Origin: Rhizobium metallidurans
GTDB lineage: Bacteria > Pseudomonadota > Alphaproteobacteria > Rhizobiales > Rhizobiaceae
Direction of reading: 5' to 3'
Assembly (NCBI RefSeq): GCF_014196505.1
Contig: NZ_JACIDW010000011.1
Location: 62,001-126,000, forward strand
DNA: 64,000 nt
Shown here: positions 18,755-28,041 of the stretch, in pieces
Layout of the letters: each line of letters starts with the position of its first letter
Position numbering within the stretch: position 1 is the stretch's first letter
The notes under the pieces: generated by a model
The model's database searches: none
Told to the model about the DNA's origin: nothing
Seen by the model: only the letters and a program-made list of their open reading frames with translations
Made by a program: the position numbers and the translations under genes

Positions 18755-19792
18755 ATGAGATGGAAGCGCACGATCCAGCTTCTGGATGTTCACGCCGAAG
18801 GTGAGATCGGAAAGGTCGCGATCGGCGGCGTTCCGAAGATCCCGGGCAACACCGTTGCCGAGCAGCTGCACTGGCTGAACACAGATCCGAAGGGCCAGGA
18901 GCTTCGCCGCTTCCTCTGCCTCGAGCCGCGCGGCGCGCCGATCGGCTCCGTCAATCTGCTGCTGCCGCCCAAGCATCCGGATGCCGACGCCGCCTTCATC
19001 ATCCTGCAGCCCGATCAGGCGCATGCAAGCTCCGGCTCGAACTCGATCTGCGTCACCACGGCGTTGCTCGAATCCGGTATCGTCGAGATGCACGAGCCGG
19101 AAACGGTGGTCACGCTGGAAACGGCGGCCGGCCTCGTCAAGGCGACCGCCACCTGCCGCGATGGCCGCTGCGAAACGGTCAAACTGACAATGGTGCCGTC
19201 CTTCGTGCACGAGCTCGATGTGTCCTTGGAGACCGAGCAGTGGGGCACGATCAAGCTCGACCTCTGCTACGGCGGCATCTTCTACGCGCTTGTCGATGTC
19301 GGCCAGATCGGTCTGACGATCGCCAAGTCCAATGCCGCCGCCCTGGTAGCCGCCGGCATGGTGATCAAGGAAAGGATCAACCGCGAGATCAAGGTCGTGC
19401 ACCCGGAAATCCCGGCGATCTCGGGCGTGGCCTATGTCATGTTCCGCGATCTCGAGGCCGATGGCACGGTGCGCACCTGCACCACCATGTGGCCGGGCCG
19501 GGCCGATCGCTCGCCCTGCGGCACCGGCAACTCCGCCAATCTCGCGACGCTGCATGCGCGCGGCAAGGCGAAGGTCGGCGATGTCTTCAAGTCGCGCTCG
19601 ATCATCGATTCCGAATTCGAGATCGGGCTTCTGGCCGAGACCACCGTCGCCGGCCGCCCGGCCGTCATCCCGACGATCACGGGACGCGGCTTCACCTTCG
19701 GCCTGTCGCAGGTGGCGCTCGATCCCTTCGATCCGCATCCCGGCGGCTTCGCACTGACGGATGTCTGGGGGCCGCTCGCCGGAGAGATCTGA
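18755..19792 (+). CDS. proline racemase family protein, Ser/Cys type (hydroxyproline 2-epimerase-like)
   Basis: The 345-aa protein has the two half-sites of the proline racemase superfamily. The first catalytic position is serine (ASSGSNSIC, Ser93, where racemases have Cys), and the second is Cys255 in DRSPCGTGNS. Ser/Cys members are known as 4-hydroxyproline and 3-hydroxyproline 2-epimerases, whereas trans-3-hydroxyproline dehydratases have Cys/Thr. With the upstream flavoprotein this suggests entry of hydroxyproline into catabolism; the remaining pathway genes are not in the window. Confidence 0.85.
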   Translation: MRWKRTIQLLDVHAEGEIGKVAIGGVPKIPGNTVAEQLHWLNTDPKGQELRRFLCLEPRGAPIGSVNLLLPPKHPDADAAFIILQPDQAHASSGSNSICVTTALLESGIVEMHEPETVVTLETAAGLVKATATCRDGRCETVKLTMVPSFVHELDVSLETEQWGTIKLDLCYGGIFYALVDVGQIGLTIAKSNAAALVAAGMVIKERINREIKVVHPEIPAISGVAYVMFRDLEADGTVRTCTTMWPGRADRSPCGTGNSANLATLHARGKAKVGDVFKSRSIIDSEFEIGLLAETTVAGRPAVIPTITGRGFTFGLSQVALDPFDPHPGGFALTDVWGPLAGEI

Positions 19793-19810
19793 TCGCCGGC
19801 CCAGCCGCCG

Positions 19811-20287
19811 TCAGTAAGGAAACGGGTCGACCTGGGCTTTGCTCCTGTCGCCCGGCTTGCCCGGATGGATCACGCCCTTGCGCAGGATGATGTTGGCGTA
19901 GAGGCGCGGCTCGCTGGTCTGGATCAGCGCATGCGCGGCCTTCACCCTATTGTAGAAATCCGGCCCGACCAGCGGCACCACCTGTCGGTGCGGCTCGTAA
20001 TGCGCGCAGCAATCGATCATCTCCTCGTGCACGGGGTCGAGCTTGTCGCGCTCGCCCTTCACCGTGGCGCGGAAGATCGCCTCCGGTACGAACTCGTCGA
20101 TCGGCAGCACGCTGAGCACGGCGTCGAGCACGGGGATGATGCCGTGCCCATCGAGCCGGATCAGCCGCCGCGCGTCCTCGAGGCCCGGATAGTTGCCGTC
20201 GACGATGGCGATCTCGTCGCCATGGCCCATGGCGCGAAGCGTCGAGAGCAGCTCCGGGCTCAGGATCGGGTTAAGTCCCTTCAGCAT
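19811..20287 (-). CDS. RbsD/FucU family sugar mutarotase
   Basis: The 158-aa protein has the RbsD/FucU pattern: MLKGLNPILSPELLSTLRAM, the GHGDEIAIVDGNYP catalytic region and the C-terminal RLYANIILRKGVI. These enzymes interconvert sugar anomers or ring forms. Its start overlaps the end of the ROK regulator gene by 17 bases, with GGAGGTGGAGA as ribosome site, so it is co-transcribed with the regulator next to the fructose transporter. The sugar may be fructose or a related one (inference). A paralogue lies at 53421-53867. Confidence 0.88.
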   Translation of the reverse strand: MLKGLNPILSPELLSTLRAMGHGDEIAIVDGNYPGLEDARRLIRLDGHGIIPVLDAVLSVLPIDEFVPEAIFRATVKGERDKLDPVHEEMIDCCAHYEPHRQVVPLVGPDFYNRVKAAHALIQTSEPRLYANIILRKGVIHPGKPGDRSKAQVDPFPY

Positions 20288-21518
20288 TCTCCACCTCCTT
20301 GAAGAGCACGTTCTGGTCGGTCAGATAGCGGGCGAAGATCGGCAGGCTGGCGCCGCCGATGGCGCGCGCGTGGGCACCCACCGCGCCTTCGATGATATCG
20401 GGCATGACGACGCCCTGCAGGTCGAGATTGTCCGCTTCGTATATCGTCGCCTGAACGATCCGTTCGCGAACCCAGGGCGGGAACCCGCCATCGATGACGG
20501 CGGCGCTGAAATCGATGATCGAGGCGGCCGCGACGATGCCCTGCGCCAGCGCCTTGGCGGTGTCTTGTATCCACAATTCGAGCGGCTCGCCGAAGTCGAT
20601 CCAGTCGTCGGCCGAATACCAGAGTGGTTCCGGATCGATGCCGCGTTCGCGCAGCATGTTTTCGAGCACGAAGATCGAGGCGACCTCGAGCAGCTGCAGC
20701 GTCTCGCCGTTCTTCCCGCGCACTGGCAACGGGCCGATGGCGCCGGCGGTCCCCGTGCGGCCGGAAAAGATCGCCGAGTTCAGAACGATGCCGCCGCCGA
20801 TGAAGGAGCCGATGAAGAAATAGACGAAATCGGGATGCTGCGGGCCGATGCCGAAGACGAGTTCCGCGCCACAGGCGCTGGTCGCGTCGTTCTGCAGATA
20901 GACAGGGTAGGGGAGGCTCGCCGCCACCTCGGCATGCAGGTCGTAATCGCGCCAGACGTCCATCGCGCCCTTGGGCGAGCCCACTTCCTCTTCCCAGTTC
21001 CACAATTCGAAAGGTGCCGCGATGCCGACGCCGGCGATCCGGCTGCGCTCGTCCGCGCTCAACCGGCTTTCCAGTTCCTGTATGCCTGATACGATGAATT
21101 TGAGAAACAGGTCGGGCAGGGGGTAGGCGTAGGTGACATGCAGCTGCATGCGGATCTTACCGACGAAATCCATCAGTACCAGGTCGGCGCTGCGCCGCCC
21201 CATCTTCACGCCAAAGGAATAGACCGCATCCGGATTGAGCCGCATCGGAACCGAGGGTTGCCCGACGCGTCCGCGGATCGGCTCGCCGCGCGAAAGCAGC
21301 CCTTCCTTTTCCAGCACCCGCATGATCACCGATACGGTCTGCGCCGAAAGGCCCGTGCGGCGTGCGATATCCGCCTTCGACTGGGCGCCATGCAGGCGCA
21401 CCAAAGAAAGCACCAGTCTTTCATTGTAGGCGCGAACCCGAACCTGGTTCGCGCCGCCTGCCGGGCTGACACCTGGCAGCTGGGCCGGCAAGTGAACCGG
21501 ACCTCTCATCGACGACAT
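20271..21518 (-). CDS. ROK-family transcriptional regulator (FrcR-like)
   Basis: The 415-aa protein has an N-terminal winged helix-turn-helix (KADIARRTGLSAQTVSVIMR) and a C-terminal ROK domain with sugar-kinase-like motifs (FFIGSFIGGGIVLN, DPEPLWYSADDW). It lacks an obvious full ATP-phosphate loop, so it is a regulator rather than a kinase. It is divergent from frcBCAK, as expected for its local repressor, responding to fructose or a phosphorylated derivative. GGAGGA precedes ATG 21518. Confidence 0.9.
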   Translation of the reverse strand: MSSMRGPVHLPAQLPGVSPAGGANQVRVRAYNERLVLSLVRLHGAQSKADIARRTGLSAQTVSVIMRVLEKEGLLSRGEPIRGRVGQPSVPMRLNPDAVYSFGVKMGRRSADLVLMDFVGKIRMQLHVTYAYPLPDLFLKFIVSGIQELESRLSADERSRIAGVGIAAPFELWNWEEEVGSPKGAMDVWRDYDLHAEVAASLPYPVYLQNDATSACGAELVFGIGPQHPDFVYFFIGSFIGGGIVLNSAIFSGRTGTAGAIGPLPVRGKNGETLQLLEVASIFVLENMLRERGIDPEPLWYSADDWIDFGEPLELWIQDTAKALAQGIVAAASIIDFSAAVIDGGFPPWVRERIVQATIYEADNLDLQGVVMPDIIEGAVGAHARAIGGASLPIFARYLTDQNVLFKEVENAEGT

Positions 21519-21602
21519 TGGCCATTCCTCCCGTTGATCGGCCTATGCGTTATTTTCGCCGAGCATGCCACAGGGAATTAATAATTCAATTGGATTTATT
21601 TA

Positions 21603-21631
21603 TTGACAAGCCAAATTCTTTCGCCCTTAAT
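21603..21631 (+). promoter_or_regulatory. sigma-70 promoter of the frc operon
   Basis: TTGACA (21603-21608), 17 bases, CTTAAT (21626-21631). It lies in an AT-rich divergent region; AATTAATAATT (about 21577-21587) just upstream is palindromic and could be part of the ROK operator. Confidence 0.65.
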
Positions 21632-21752
21632 TAGTACCGTAAACAGCACGAAACGGCTTGGAGGAAGCCATCAGCGGTCGTCTGAGGCGGTGTTCGTGCT
21701 TTAAAATTCCGGCAAGCCATGGGGCGGTCCGGCTACACTCTGGGAGGAGTAA

Positions 21753-22778
21753 ATGAAGAAATCAGTGCTTTCCACCGCGCTCGCCGCGCTGGCTCTCGGC
21801 GTCGCCTTCTCGGCGCCCGCAAAGGCCGCGGACGTCTCCGCCTGCCTGATCACCAAGACCGACACCAACCCCTTCTTCGTCAAGATGAAGGAAGGCGCGA
21901 CCGCCAAGGCCAAGGAACTCGGCGTCAACCTGAAGTCCTATGCCGGCAAGATCGATGGTGACTCGGAAAGCCAGGTGGCCGCGATCGAAACCTGCATCGC
22001 CGATGGCGCCAAGGGTATCCTGATTGCTGCTTCCGACACCAAGGGCATCGTGCCGAACGTCAAGAAGGCCCGCGACGCCGGCCTGCTCGTCATCGCGCTC
22101 GACACCCCGCTTGAGCCGATCGACAGCGCCGACATGACCTTTGCCACCGACAACCTGCTCGCCGGCAAGCTGATCGGCCAGTGGGCCAAGGAAACGCTGG
22201 GCGACAAGGCCGCTGACGCCAAGGTTGCCTTCCTCGATCTGACCCCGTCGCAGCCATCGGTCGACGTGCTCCGCGACCAGGGCTTCATGATGGGCTTCGG
22301 CATCGATCCGAAGGACCCGAACAAGATCGGCGACGAGGACGACAAGCGCGTCGTCGGCCACGACATCACCAACGGCAACGAGGAAGGCGGCCGTACCGCG
22401 ATGGAAAACCTTCTCCAGAAGGACCCGACCATCAACGTCGTCCACACCATCAACGAACCGGCTGCCGCCGGCGCCTATGAAGCGCTGAAGGCCGTCGGCC
22501 GTGAGAAGGACGTGCTGATCGTCTCCGTCGACGGTGGTTGCCCGGGTGTCAAGAACGTCGCCGACGGCGTCATCGGCGCCACCTCGCAGCAGTATCCGCT
22601 GCAGATGGCGGCACTCGGCATCGAGGCGATCAAGAAGTTCGCCGACAGCGGCGAAAAGCCGAAGCCGACCGAAGGCAAGAACTTCTTCGACACCGGCGTC
22701 ACGCTCGTCACCGACAAGCCGGTCTCCGGCGTCAAGTCGATCGACACCAAGGAAGGCCTCGGCAAGTGCTGGGGCTAA
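21753..22778 (+). CDS. frcB: fructose ABC transporter substrate-binding protein
   Basis: This 341-aa periplasmic binding protein of the CUT2 (ribose/fructose) type has a signal peptide ([20 protein letters not shown]) and the sugar-binding pattern [20 protein letters not shown]. Gene order and sizes (341, 359, 260 and 208 aa) match the high-affinity fructose system frcBCAK of Sinorhizobium meliloti. GGAGGAG precedes the ATG. A palindromic repeat region separates it from the permease gene and may allow more binding protein than permease to be made. Confidence 0.93.
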   Translation: MKKSVLSTALAALALGVAFSAPAKAADVSACLITKTDTNPFFVKMKEGATAKAKELGVNLKSYAGKIDGDSESQVAAIETCIADGAKGILIAASDTKGIVPNVKKARDAGLLVIALDTPLEPIDSADMTFATDNLLAGKLIGQWAKETLGDKAADAKVAFLDLTPSQPSVDVLRDQGFMMGFGIDPKDPNKIGDEDDKRVVGHDITNGNEEGGRTAMENLLQKDPTINVVHTINEPAAAGAYEALKAVGREKDVLIVSVDGGCPGVKNVADGVIGATSQQYPLQMAALGIEAIKKFADSGEKPKPTEGKNFFDTGVTLVTDKPVSGVKSIDTKEGLGKCWG

Positions 22779-22796
22779 GCGATCGGGCCTGAGACC

Positions 22797-22920
22797 CCTC
22801 CCAACCCTCCCCACAAGGGGAGGGCCTAACCTGGCGGGACCCGCTGAGCCTCGATTGAGGCGAGGGGGTGCCGCAAGTCTTCTCCCCCCTTGTGGGGGAG
22901 ATGGCCGGCAGGCCAGAGGG
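22797..22920. repeat. REP-like palindromic element between frcB and frcC
   Basis: Two palindromes, CCCTCCCC-ACAA-GGGGAGGG (22805-22824) and TCTCCCCC/GGGGGAGA (22881-22901), followed by GGCCGGCAGGCC. The first resembles the core of the arms at 4938-4972 and 5055-5089, so this is a dispersed family. In E. coli such elements within transporter operons stabilise the upstream mRNA. Confidence 0.75.
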
Positions 22921-23041
22921 GGACTTTCCCGGTGCAACGACTGTCACCCCAGGCGGACGCAAGGCAGCCTGGGGAAAGACCACCACTCACATGCAATCGT
23001 CCCGCGCACGCACGGCGGACAGGATTCCGGGAGGAACATCC

Positions 23042-24121
23042 ATGAGTGAGCCAACCGCGGCATCGCCGCATCACGATTACGAAAAAGTCCTCAAGGACAG
23101 TTCGACCGACGTCGCCTCGTTCGACACGGACGACAAGAGTTTCCTTCAAAAGTTCCGGCATTTCCTGCATTCGAGCCCATCGGCGGTATCGCTGATCGTG
23201 CTCGTGCTGTCGCTGGTCATCTTCGGCGCCCTGTTGGGCACCAAGTTCTTCTCCGCCTTCTCGCTGACGCTCATTCTTCAGCAGGTGGCGATTACGGGCA
23301 TCGTTGGCGCCGCGCAGACGCTTGTCATCATGACGGCGGGCATCGATCTGTCGGTCGGCGCCATCATGGTGCTGTCCTCGGTCGTCATGGGCCAGTTCGT
23401 CTTTCGCTACGGCCTTCCGGTCGAGCTCGCCATCCTCTGCGGCTTCGCCGTCGGAGCGATCTGCGGCTTCATCAATGGCTGGCTCGTCGCCCGCATGAAG
23501 CTGCCGCCCTTCATCGTCACGCTCGGCATGTGGCAGATCGTTCTCGCGACCAACTTCCTCTACTCCGCCAACGAGACGATCCGCGCCCAGGAAATCGAAA
23601 CCACGGCGCCGCTCCTCCAGCTCTTCGGTGATACCTTCCGCATCGGCGGCGCGGTCTTCACCTATGGCGTCATCGCCATGGTGCTGCTGGTGGCCTTCCT
23701 CTGGTACGTGCTGAACCATACGCCCTGGGGCCGCCATCTCTATGCCGTCGGTGACGATCCGGAAGCGGCGGAGCTGTCGGGTGTCAACGTCAAGCGCATG
23801 CTGATCTCGGTCTATGTGCTGTCAGGCATCATCTGTGCGCTCGCCGGCTGGGCCCTCATCGGCCGCATCGGCTCGGTATCGCCCACCGCCGGCCAGTTCG
23901 CCAACATCGAAAGCATCACGGCGGTGGTGATCGGCGGCATCTCGCTCTTCGGCGGTCGCGGCTCCGTGCTCGGCATGATGTTCGGCGCGCTCATCGTCGG
24001 CGTCTTCTCGCTCGGTCTGCGCCTGCTCGGCACGGACGTGCAATGGACCTACCTCTTGATCGGCGTCCTCATCATCGTCGCCGTCGCAATCGACCAGTGG
24101 ATCAGAAAGGCAGCAGGCTGA
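23042..24121 (+). CDS. frcC: fructose ABC transporter permease
   Basis: The 359-aa protein is a CUT2-family permease with about eight to ten membrane helices, for example AVSLIVLVLSLVIFGALLGT, the conserved TLVIMTAGIDLSVGAIMVLS and YLLIGVLIIVAVAID. ATG 23042 has the site GGGAGGAAC; the frame open upstream lies in repeat sequence and is not coding. It overlaps frcA by one base. It forms the channel for fructose uptake with FrcA and FrcB. Confidence 0.94.
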   Translation: MSEPTAASPHHDYEKVLKDSSTDVASFDTDDKSFLQKFRHFLHSSPSAVSLIVLVLSLVIFGALLGTKFFSAFSLTLILQQVAITGIVGAAQTLVIMTAGIDLSVGAIMVLSSVVMGQFVFRYGLPVELAILCGFAVGAICGFINGWLVARMKLPPFIVTLGMWQIVLATNFLYSANETIRAQEIETTAPLLQLFGDTFRIGGAVFTYGVIAMVLLVAFLWYVLNHTPWGRHLYAVGDDPEAAELSGVNVKRMLISVYVLSGIICALAGWALIGRIGSVSPTAGQFANIESITAVVIGGISLFGGRGSVLGMMFGALIVGVFSLGLRLLGTDVQWTYLLIGVLIIVAVAIDQWIRKAAG

Positions 24122-24903
24122 TGGCTACCGAACCCCTTCTCATGGCGCGTGGTCTCGTCAAGCGCTACGGCCGCGTCACCGCCCTCGATCATGCCGATTT
24201 CGATCTCTATCCGGGCGAAATCCTGGCCGTGATCGGCGACAACGGCGCCGGCAAGTCCTCGCTCATCAAGGCGATCTCGGGCGCCGTGCGCCCCGACGAA
24301 GGCGAGATCCGGTTGGAGGGCCAGCCGATCAACTTCCATTCGCCGATGGAAGCCAGAAAGGCCGGCATCGAGACCGTCTACCAGAACCTTGCCCTGTCGC
24401 CGGCGCTGTCGATCGCCGACAACATGTTCCTCGGCCGCGAAATCCGCAAACCGGGCTTCATGGGCAAGGTCATGCGCAAGCTCGATCACTCGGCGATGGA
24501 AAAGATGGCGCGGCAGAAGCTCACCGAGCTCGGCCTGATGACCATCCAGAACATCAACCAGGCGGTCGAAACCCTCTCCGGCGGCCAGCGCCAGGGCGTG
24601 GCGGTTGCACGCGCCGCTGCCTTCGGCTCCAAGGTCATCATCCTCGACGAGCCGACGGCGGCATTGGGCGTCAAGGAAAGCCGGCGCGTGCTGGAACTCA
24701 TCCTCGACGTCCGCTCGCGCGGCATCCCGATCGTGCTGATCTCGCACAACATGCCGCATGTCTTCGAGGTGGCGGATCGCATCCACATCCACCGCCTCGG
24801 GCGTCGCTTGACGGTCATCAATCCGAAGGAATACACAATGTCGGATGCCGTCGCCTTCATGACCGGCGCCAAGTCAGTTCCTACGGAGCCTGTTGCCGCA
24901 TGA
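24121..24903 (+). CDS. frcA: fructose ABC transporter ATP-binding protein
   Basis: FrcA has a single nucleotide-binding domain (260 aa), unlike the double-domain RbsA type. Walker A is GDNGAGKS (residues 39-46), the signature is LSGGQRQGVAVARA and Walker B is VIILDEPTAALG. ATG 24121 overlaps the frcC stop (TGATG) and the gene end overlaps frcK, showing tight translational coupling. Confidence 0.95.
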   Translation: MATEPLLMARGLVKRYGRVTALDHADFDLYPGEILAVIGDNGAGKSSLIKAISGAVRPDEGEIRLEGQPINFHSPMEARKAGIETVYQNLALSPALSIADNMFLGREIRKPGFMGKVMRKLDHSAMEKMARQKLTELGLMTIQNINQAVETLSGGQRQGVAVARAAAFGSKVIILDEPTAALGVKESRRVLELILDVRSRGIPIVLISHNMPHVFEVADRIHIHRLGRRLTVINPKEYTMSDAVAFMTGAKSVPTEPVAA

Positions 24904-25526
24904 CGATGACGATCGAGGATATCGCCGGCGAGGTTCTTGCCCGCGCCGGCGACGCAAAGCGCTTTCTGATCGCCATCGCCGGTCCGCCCGGCGCCGGCAA
25001 GTCCACCATGGCAGACCACATCGCCGACGCCTTGCGCGCCGGCGGCGAAACGGCGGCAGTCTTGCCGATGGACGGCTTCCACATGGACAATGCCATCCTG
25101 ATCGAGCGCGGCCAGCTTGCCCGCAAGGGCATCCCCGAGACCTTCGACGTGCGCGGCTTCCTCGATATCATCCGCGCCGTTCGCCTGGCCGATCAGGAAG
25201 TGTTGGTGCCGGTGTTCGATCGCTCGCGCGAACTCGCCATCGCCTCGGCGCGGCCCATCGGCCCGGAGCATCGCTTCATCATCGTCGAGGGCAACTACCT
25301 GCTTTTCAGCCTCGGCAAGTGGGCGGAGCTCGAAGGCGTCTTCGATTATTCTATCATGCTCGCCCCGCCGATCGAGGTGCTCGAGGAGCGGTTGTGGGCG
25401 CGCTGGCGCGGCTACAAGCTGAGCGAGGAGGAGTCGGCGCGCAAGGTCTATGAGAACGACCTTCCGAACGGCCGCCTCATTCTCGGCAATCGCCGACGCG
25501 CCGACGTCACCCTCGAGATCGCCTGA
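24900..25526 (+). CDS. frcK: P-loop kinase of the frc operon
   Basis: FrcK has 208 aa with Walker A GPPGAGKST (about 28-36), MDGFHMDN and a nucleoside-kinase/pantothenate-kinase-like fold (FIIVEGNYLLFS). In S. meliloti it is the fourth frc gene and is predicted to phosphorylate a sugar or its product. It overlaps frcA by four bases (ATGA). A PfkB fructokinase (31540-32466) lies 6 kb away, so two unrelated kinases may serve this transporter. Confidence 0.88.
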   Translation: MTMTIEDIAGEVLARAGDAKRFLIAIAGPPGAGKSTMADHIADALRAGGETAAVLPMDGFHMDNAILIERGQLARKGIPETFDVRGFLDIIRAVRLADQEVLVPVFDRSRELAIASARPIGPEHRFIIVEGNYLLFSLGKWAELEGVFDYSIMLAPPIEVLEERLWARWRGYKLSEEESARKVYENDLPNGRLILGNRRRADVTLEIA

Positions 25527-25629
25527 TCGCATTTGCCCGGCTGCGATGGGCAAACCATTTGCCATCGAACATGCTTGGATGTAATTCCCAAGACTGAGCC
25601 TGAAGCGCAGCCTTGCCGGAGTTACAGTC

Positions 25630-26670
25630 ATGCAATCGATCACCATCCGCCGCCCCGATGATTGGCATCTTCACCTGCGTGATGGCGCCATGTTGGAAGG
25701 CGTGATCGCCGATTCAAGCCGCGACTTCGCCCGCGCCATCATCATGCCGAACGTCGTGCCGCCGGTCGTCACGACGGTGGACGCCGAGGCCTATCGCGGC
25801 CGCATCATGGCCGCGCTGCCAAAGGGCGATCGCTTCGAGCCGCTGATGACGCTTTATCTCACGGAGCACACCGATCCCGACGACGTGGAGAAGGGCAAGA
25901 CGAGCGGCCTGATCACCGCCGTCAAGCTGTATCCAGCCGGCGCCACCACCAACTCGCATGGCGGCGTGCGCGATATCGACAAGGCCATGCCGGTCCTCGA
26001 GCGCATGGCCAAGATCGGCCTTCCGCTTTGCGTCCATGGTGAAGTCACGACATCGGACGTCGATATCTTCGATCGCGAAGCCGTCTTCATCGAAACCGTG
26101 CTCGACCCGTTGCGCAAGCGCCTGCCGGAGCTGAAGGTGACGATGGAACACGTCACCACCAAGGACGGCATCGACTACATCAAGTCGGCCGAGCGCAACC
26201 TCGCCGGCTCGATCACCACCCACCACCTAATCATCAACCGCAACGCCATACTCGTCGGCGGCATTCGTCCGCACTATTACTGCCTGCCGGTCGCCAAGCG
26301 CGAACATCACCGTGTCGCGCTGCGTCAGGCCGCCACGAGCGGCGACGCCCGCTTCTTCCTCGGCACCGATTCCGCCCCACATGTCGACCCGCTCAAGGAA
26401 TGCGGCTGTGGCTGCGCCGGCATCTACACCTCGATCAACACGATGAGCTGCCTTGCCCACGTCTTCGAACAGGACAATGCCCTCGACCGACTGGAAGCCT
26501 TCGCGTCGCTGAACGGCCCGGCCTGGTATGGCCTTCCTGTCAACGAGGAAAGAATAACGCTGGTGAAGCGCGCCGAGCCTGTGTCGTTTCCGGCCAGGAT
26601 CGAGACCGGCGCCGGTCCCGTGACCGTATTCGACCCCATGTTCCCGCTTCACTGGGATGTCGAGCGCTGA
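25630..26670 (+). CDS. pyrC: dihydroorotase (class II)
   Basis: PyrC closes carbamoyl-aspartate to dihydroorotate in pyrimidine synthesis. The 346-aa sequence has the zinc ligands DWHLHLRDG (His13, His15), the carbamylated lysine in [14 protein letters not shown], and the later ligands in PLCVHGE and MEHVTT, and GTDSAPH with the catalytic Asp. This is the E. coli-type homodimeric class. pyrE lies 4 kb downstream on the same strand, not in the same operon. Confidence 0.97.
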   Translation: MQSITIRRPDDWHLHLRDGAMLEGVIADSSRDFARAIIMPNVVPPVVTTVDAEAYRGRIMAALPKGDRFEPLMTLYLTEHTDPDDVEKGKTSGLITAVKLYPAGATTNSHGGVRDIDKAMPVLERMAKIGLPLCVHGEVTTSDVDIFDREAVFIETVLDPLRKRLPELKVTMEHVTTKDGIDYIKSAERNLAGSITTHHLIINRNAILVGGIRPHYYCLPVAKREHHRVALRQAATSGDARFFLGTDSAPHVDPLKECGCGCAGIYTSINTMSCLAHVFEQDNALDRLEAFASLNGPAWYGLPVNEERITLVKRAEPVSFPARIETGAGPVTVFDPMFPLHWDVER

Positions 26671-26852
26671 CAGCGCTCGTAAACCCATAATTTTCTACTG
26701 GGAGGAGAGTATCTTTCCGCACAGATATGTTATTACGCTAACATCTATGCTTTAATTACATGTTTTTTTAACGAAATTGATAACACATTCGCTCTCGGGC
26801 GAATTCCATTTTCTGAAAGAGAAAGCGTGGCAGAAGCCGCGGAGTTCAAAGC

Positions 26853-28031
26853 ATGACGCTTGACTATAATTCATTGCTGACCGCGTTGGCGGTCTCGGCG
26901 GCATGTCTCGCCATTACCGTGCTGGCGAGCTGGATTGCCCGGCGGACCGAAACATTTCTGCTGGCCTGCGGGATCGGCCTCATTCTGATCGTCAGCGGCA
27001 TCTTTGCCTATGGGCTCTATGTCGACCAGCCGAACGTGACCGTCGGCATCGTCAATTTCGCGCTCCTCTTTCCCGGCTTCGCGATGGTGTGGGGGGCCGG
27101 GTGCCAGTTCCGATCGGGAAAGTTCCCGCGCATGCGCGTGGCGGCCTCTGCCGCTCTCACAACGGTGGCGGCGTCGCTGCCGATGTTGCTCGGCTACGAC
27201 GGTCTGGCCTTCATCATCGACAACACCGTCATTGCCGCGTTCCTGTTCGCCACCGCCTATCAATACTGGCGCGCGCGATCCGAGGCCGCCGTGCCGCTGA
27301 CGGGGATTACCGCCCTTTACTGCCTGACGGCCTTTTCGTTCGTTCTCTGCGCCGTTGTCCTGATCTATCAGGGCAAGCTCGTCCTTGGAGTGGCTCCCAA
27401 GAACTGGGCGGAAGATCTCAGCCTCGCCGTCTGCATCGCCAGCATGACCGGCATCGGCGCGCTGTCGCTTGCCTTGCACCAATGGCGCATGGCCGCCCGC
27501 CATCGCATCGACGCGGCAACCGATCCGTTGACCGGCCTGCTTAACCGCCGCGCGCTCTTCGATCGCCACGGCGCCGGCGTCATGGGGCCGACGACGGCGG
27601 TGCTGGTCTTCGACATCGACCATTTCAAGTCGATCAACGACAGCTTCGGTCACGCGGTCGGCGACCGCGTCCTCAAGATCTTCGCCGCCGAATTGACCGC
27701 CAATTGCCGGCTGAGCGACACGGTTGCCCGTCACGGTGGGGAAGAGTTCGCCATGGTGCTGCACGAGGTCATGCCTGGCCGTGCCGAAATCGTGGCCGAG
27801 CGCATCCGAAAGGCGTTCGAGGAACGCGAACTCGACATCGACGGAGAGCTGTGCAAGTGCACCGTCAGCGTCGGCGTCGCATCCGGTCGCACCAAGCCGC
27901 TGCCATTCGATGCCATGCTGAGCGCCGCCGACAAGGCGCTCTATGCGGCCAAGCGCGCCGGCCGCAACCGTGTCGAGCTTGCGAGCCACCTTCAGGCCGT
28001 CCCGACCGACACGGCCCGCACCGCCTCTTGA
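26853..28031 (+). CDS. membrane diguanylate cyclase (GGDEF domain)
   Basis: The 392-aa protein has an N-terminal half with about six membrane helices (residues about 10-210) and a C-terminal GGDEF domain with the active GGEEF motif (RHGGEEFAM). An RxxD inhibitory site (RLSD) stands five residues before it, so product inhibition by c-di-GMP is expected. It should make c-di-GMP in response to a membrane or envelope cue. No EAL domain is present. The 182-base AT-rich upstream region holds no other gene. Confidence 0.92.
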   Translation: MTLDYNSLLTALAVSAACLAITVLASWIARRTETFLLACGIGLILIVSGIFAYGLYVDQPNVTVGIVNFALLFPGFAMVWGAGCQFRSGKFPRMRVAASAALTTVAASLPMLLGYDGLAFIIDNTVIAAFLFATAYQYWRARSEAAVPLTGITALYCLTAFSFVLCAVVLIYQGKLVLGVAPKNWAEDLSLAVCIASMTGIGALSLALHQWRMAARHRIDAATDPLTGLLNRRALFDRHGAGVMGPTTAVLVFDIDHFKSINDSFGHAVGDRVLKIFAAELTANCRLSDTVARHGGEEFAMVLHEVMPGRAEIVAERIRKAFEERELDIDGELCKCTVSVGVASGRTKPLPFDAMLSAADKALYAAKRAGRNRVELASHLQAVPTDTARTAS

Positions 28032-28041
28032 CCCGCTCGCC

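Noticed and set aside
20193..21089. 298-aa plus-strand frame opposite the ROK regulator
   Set aside because: Antisense shadow; Arg/Asp/His-rich with no domain and no ribosome site.
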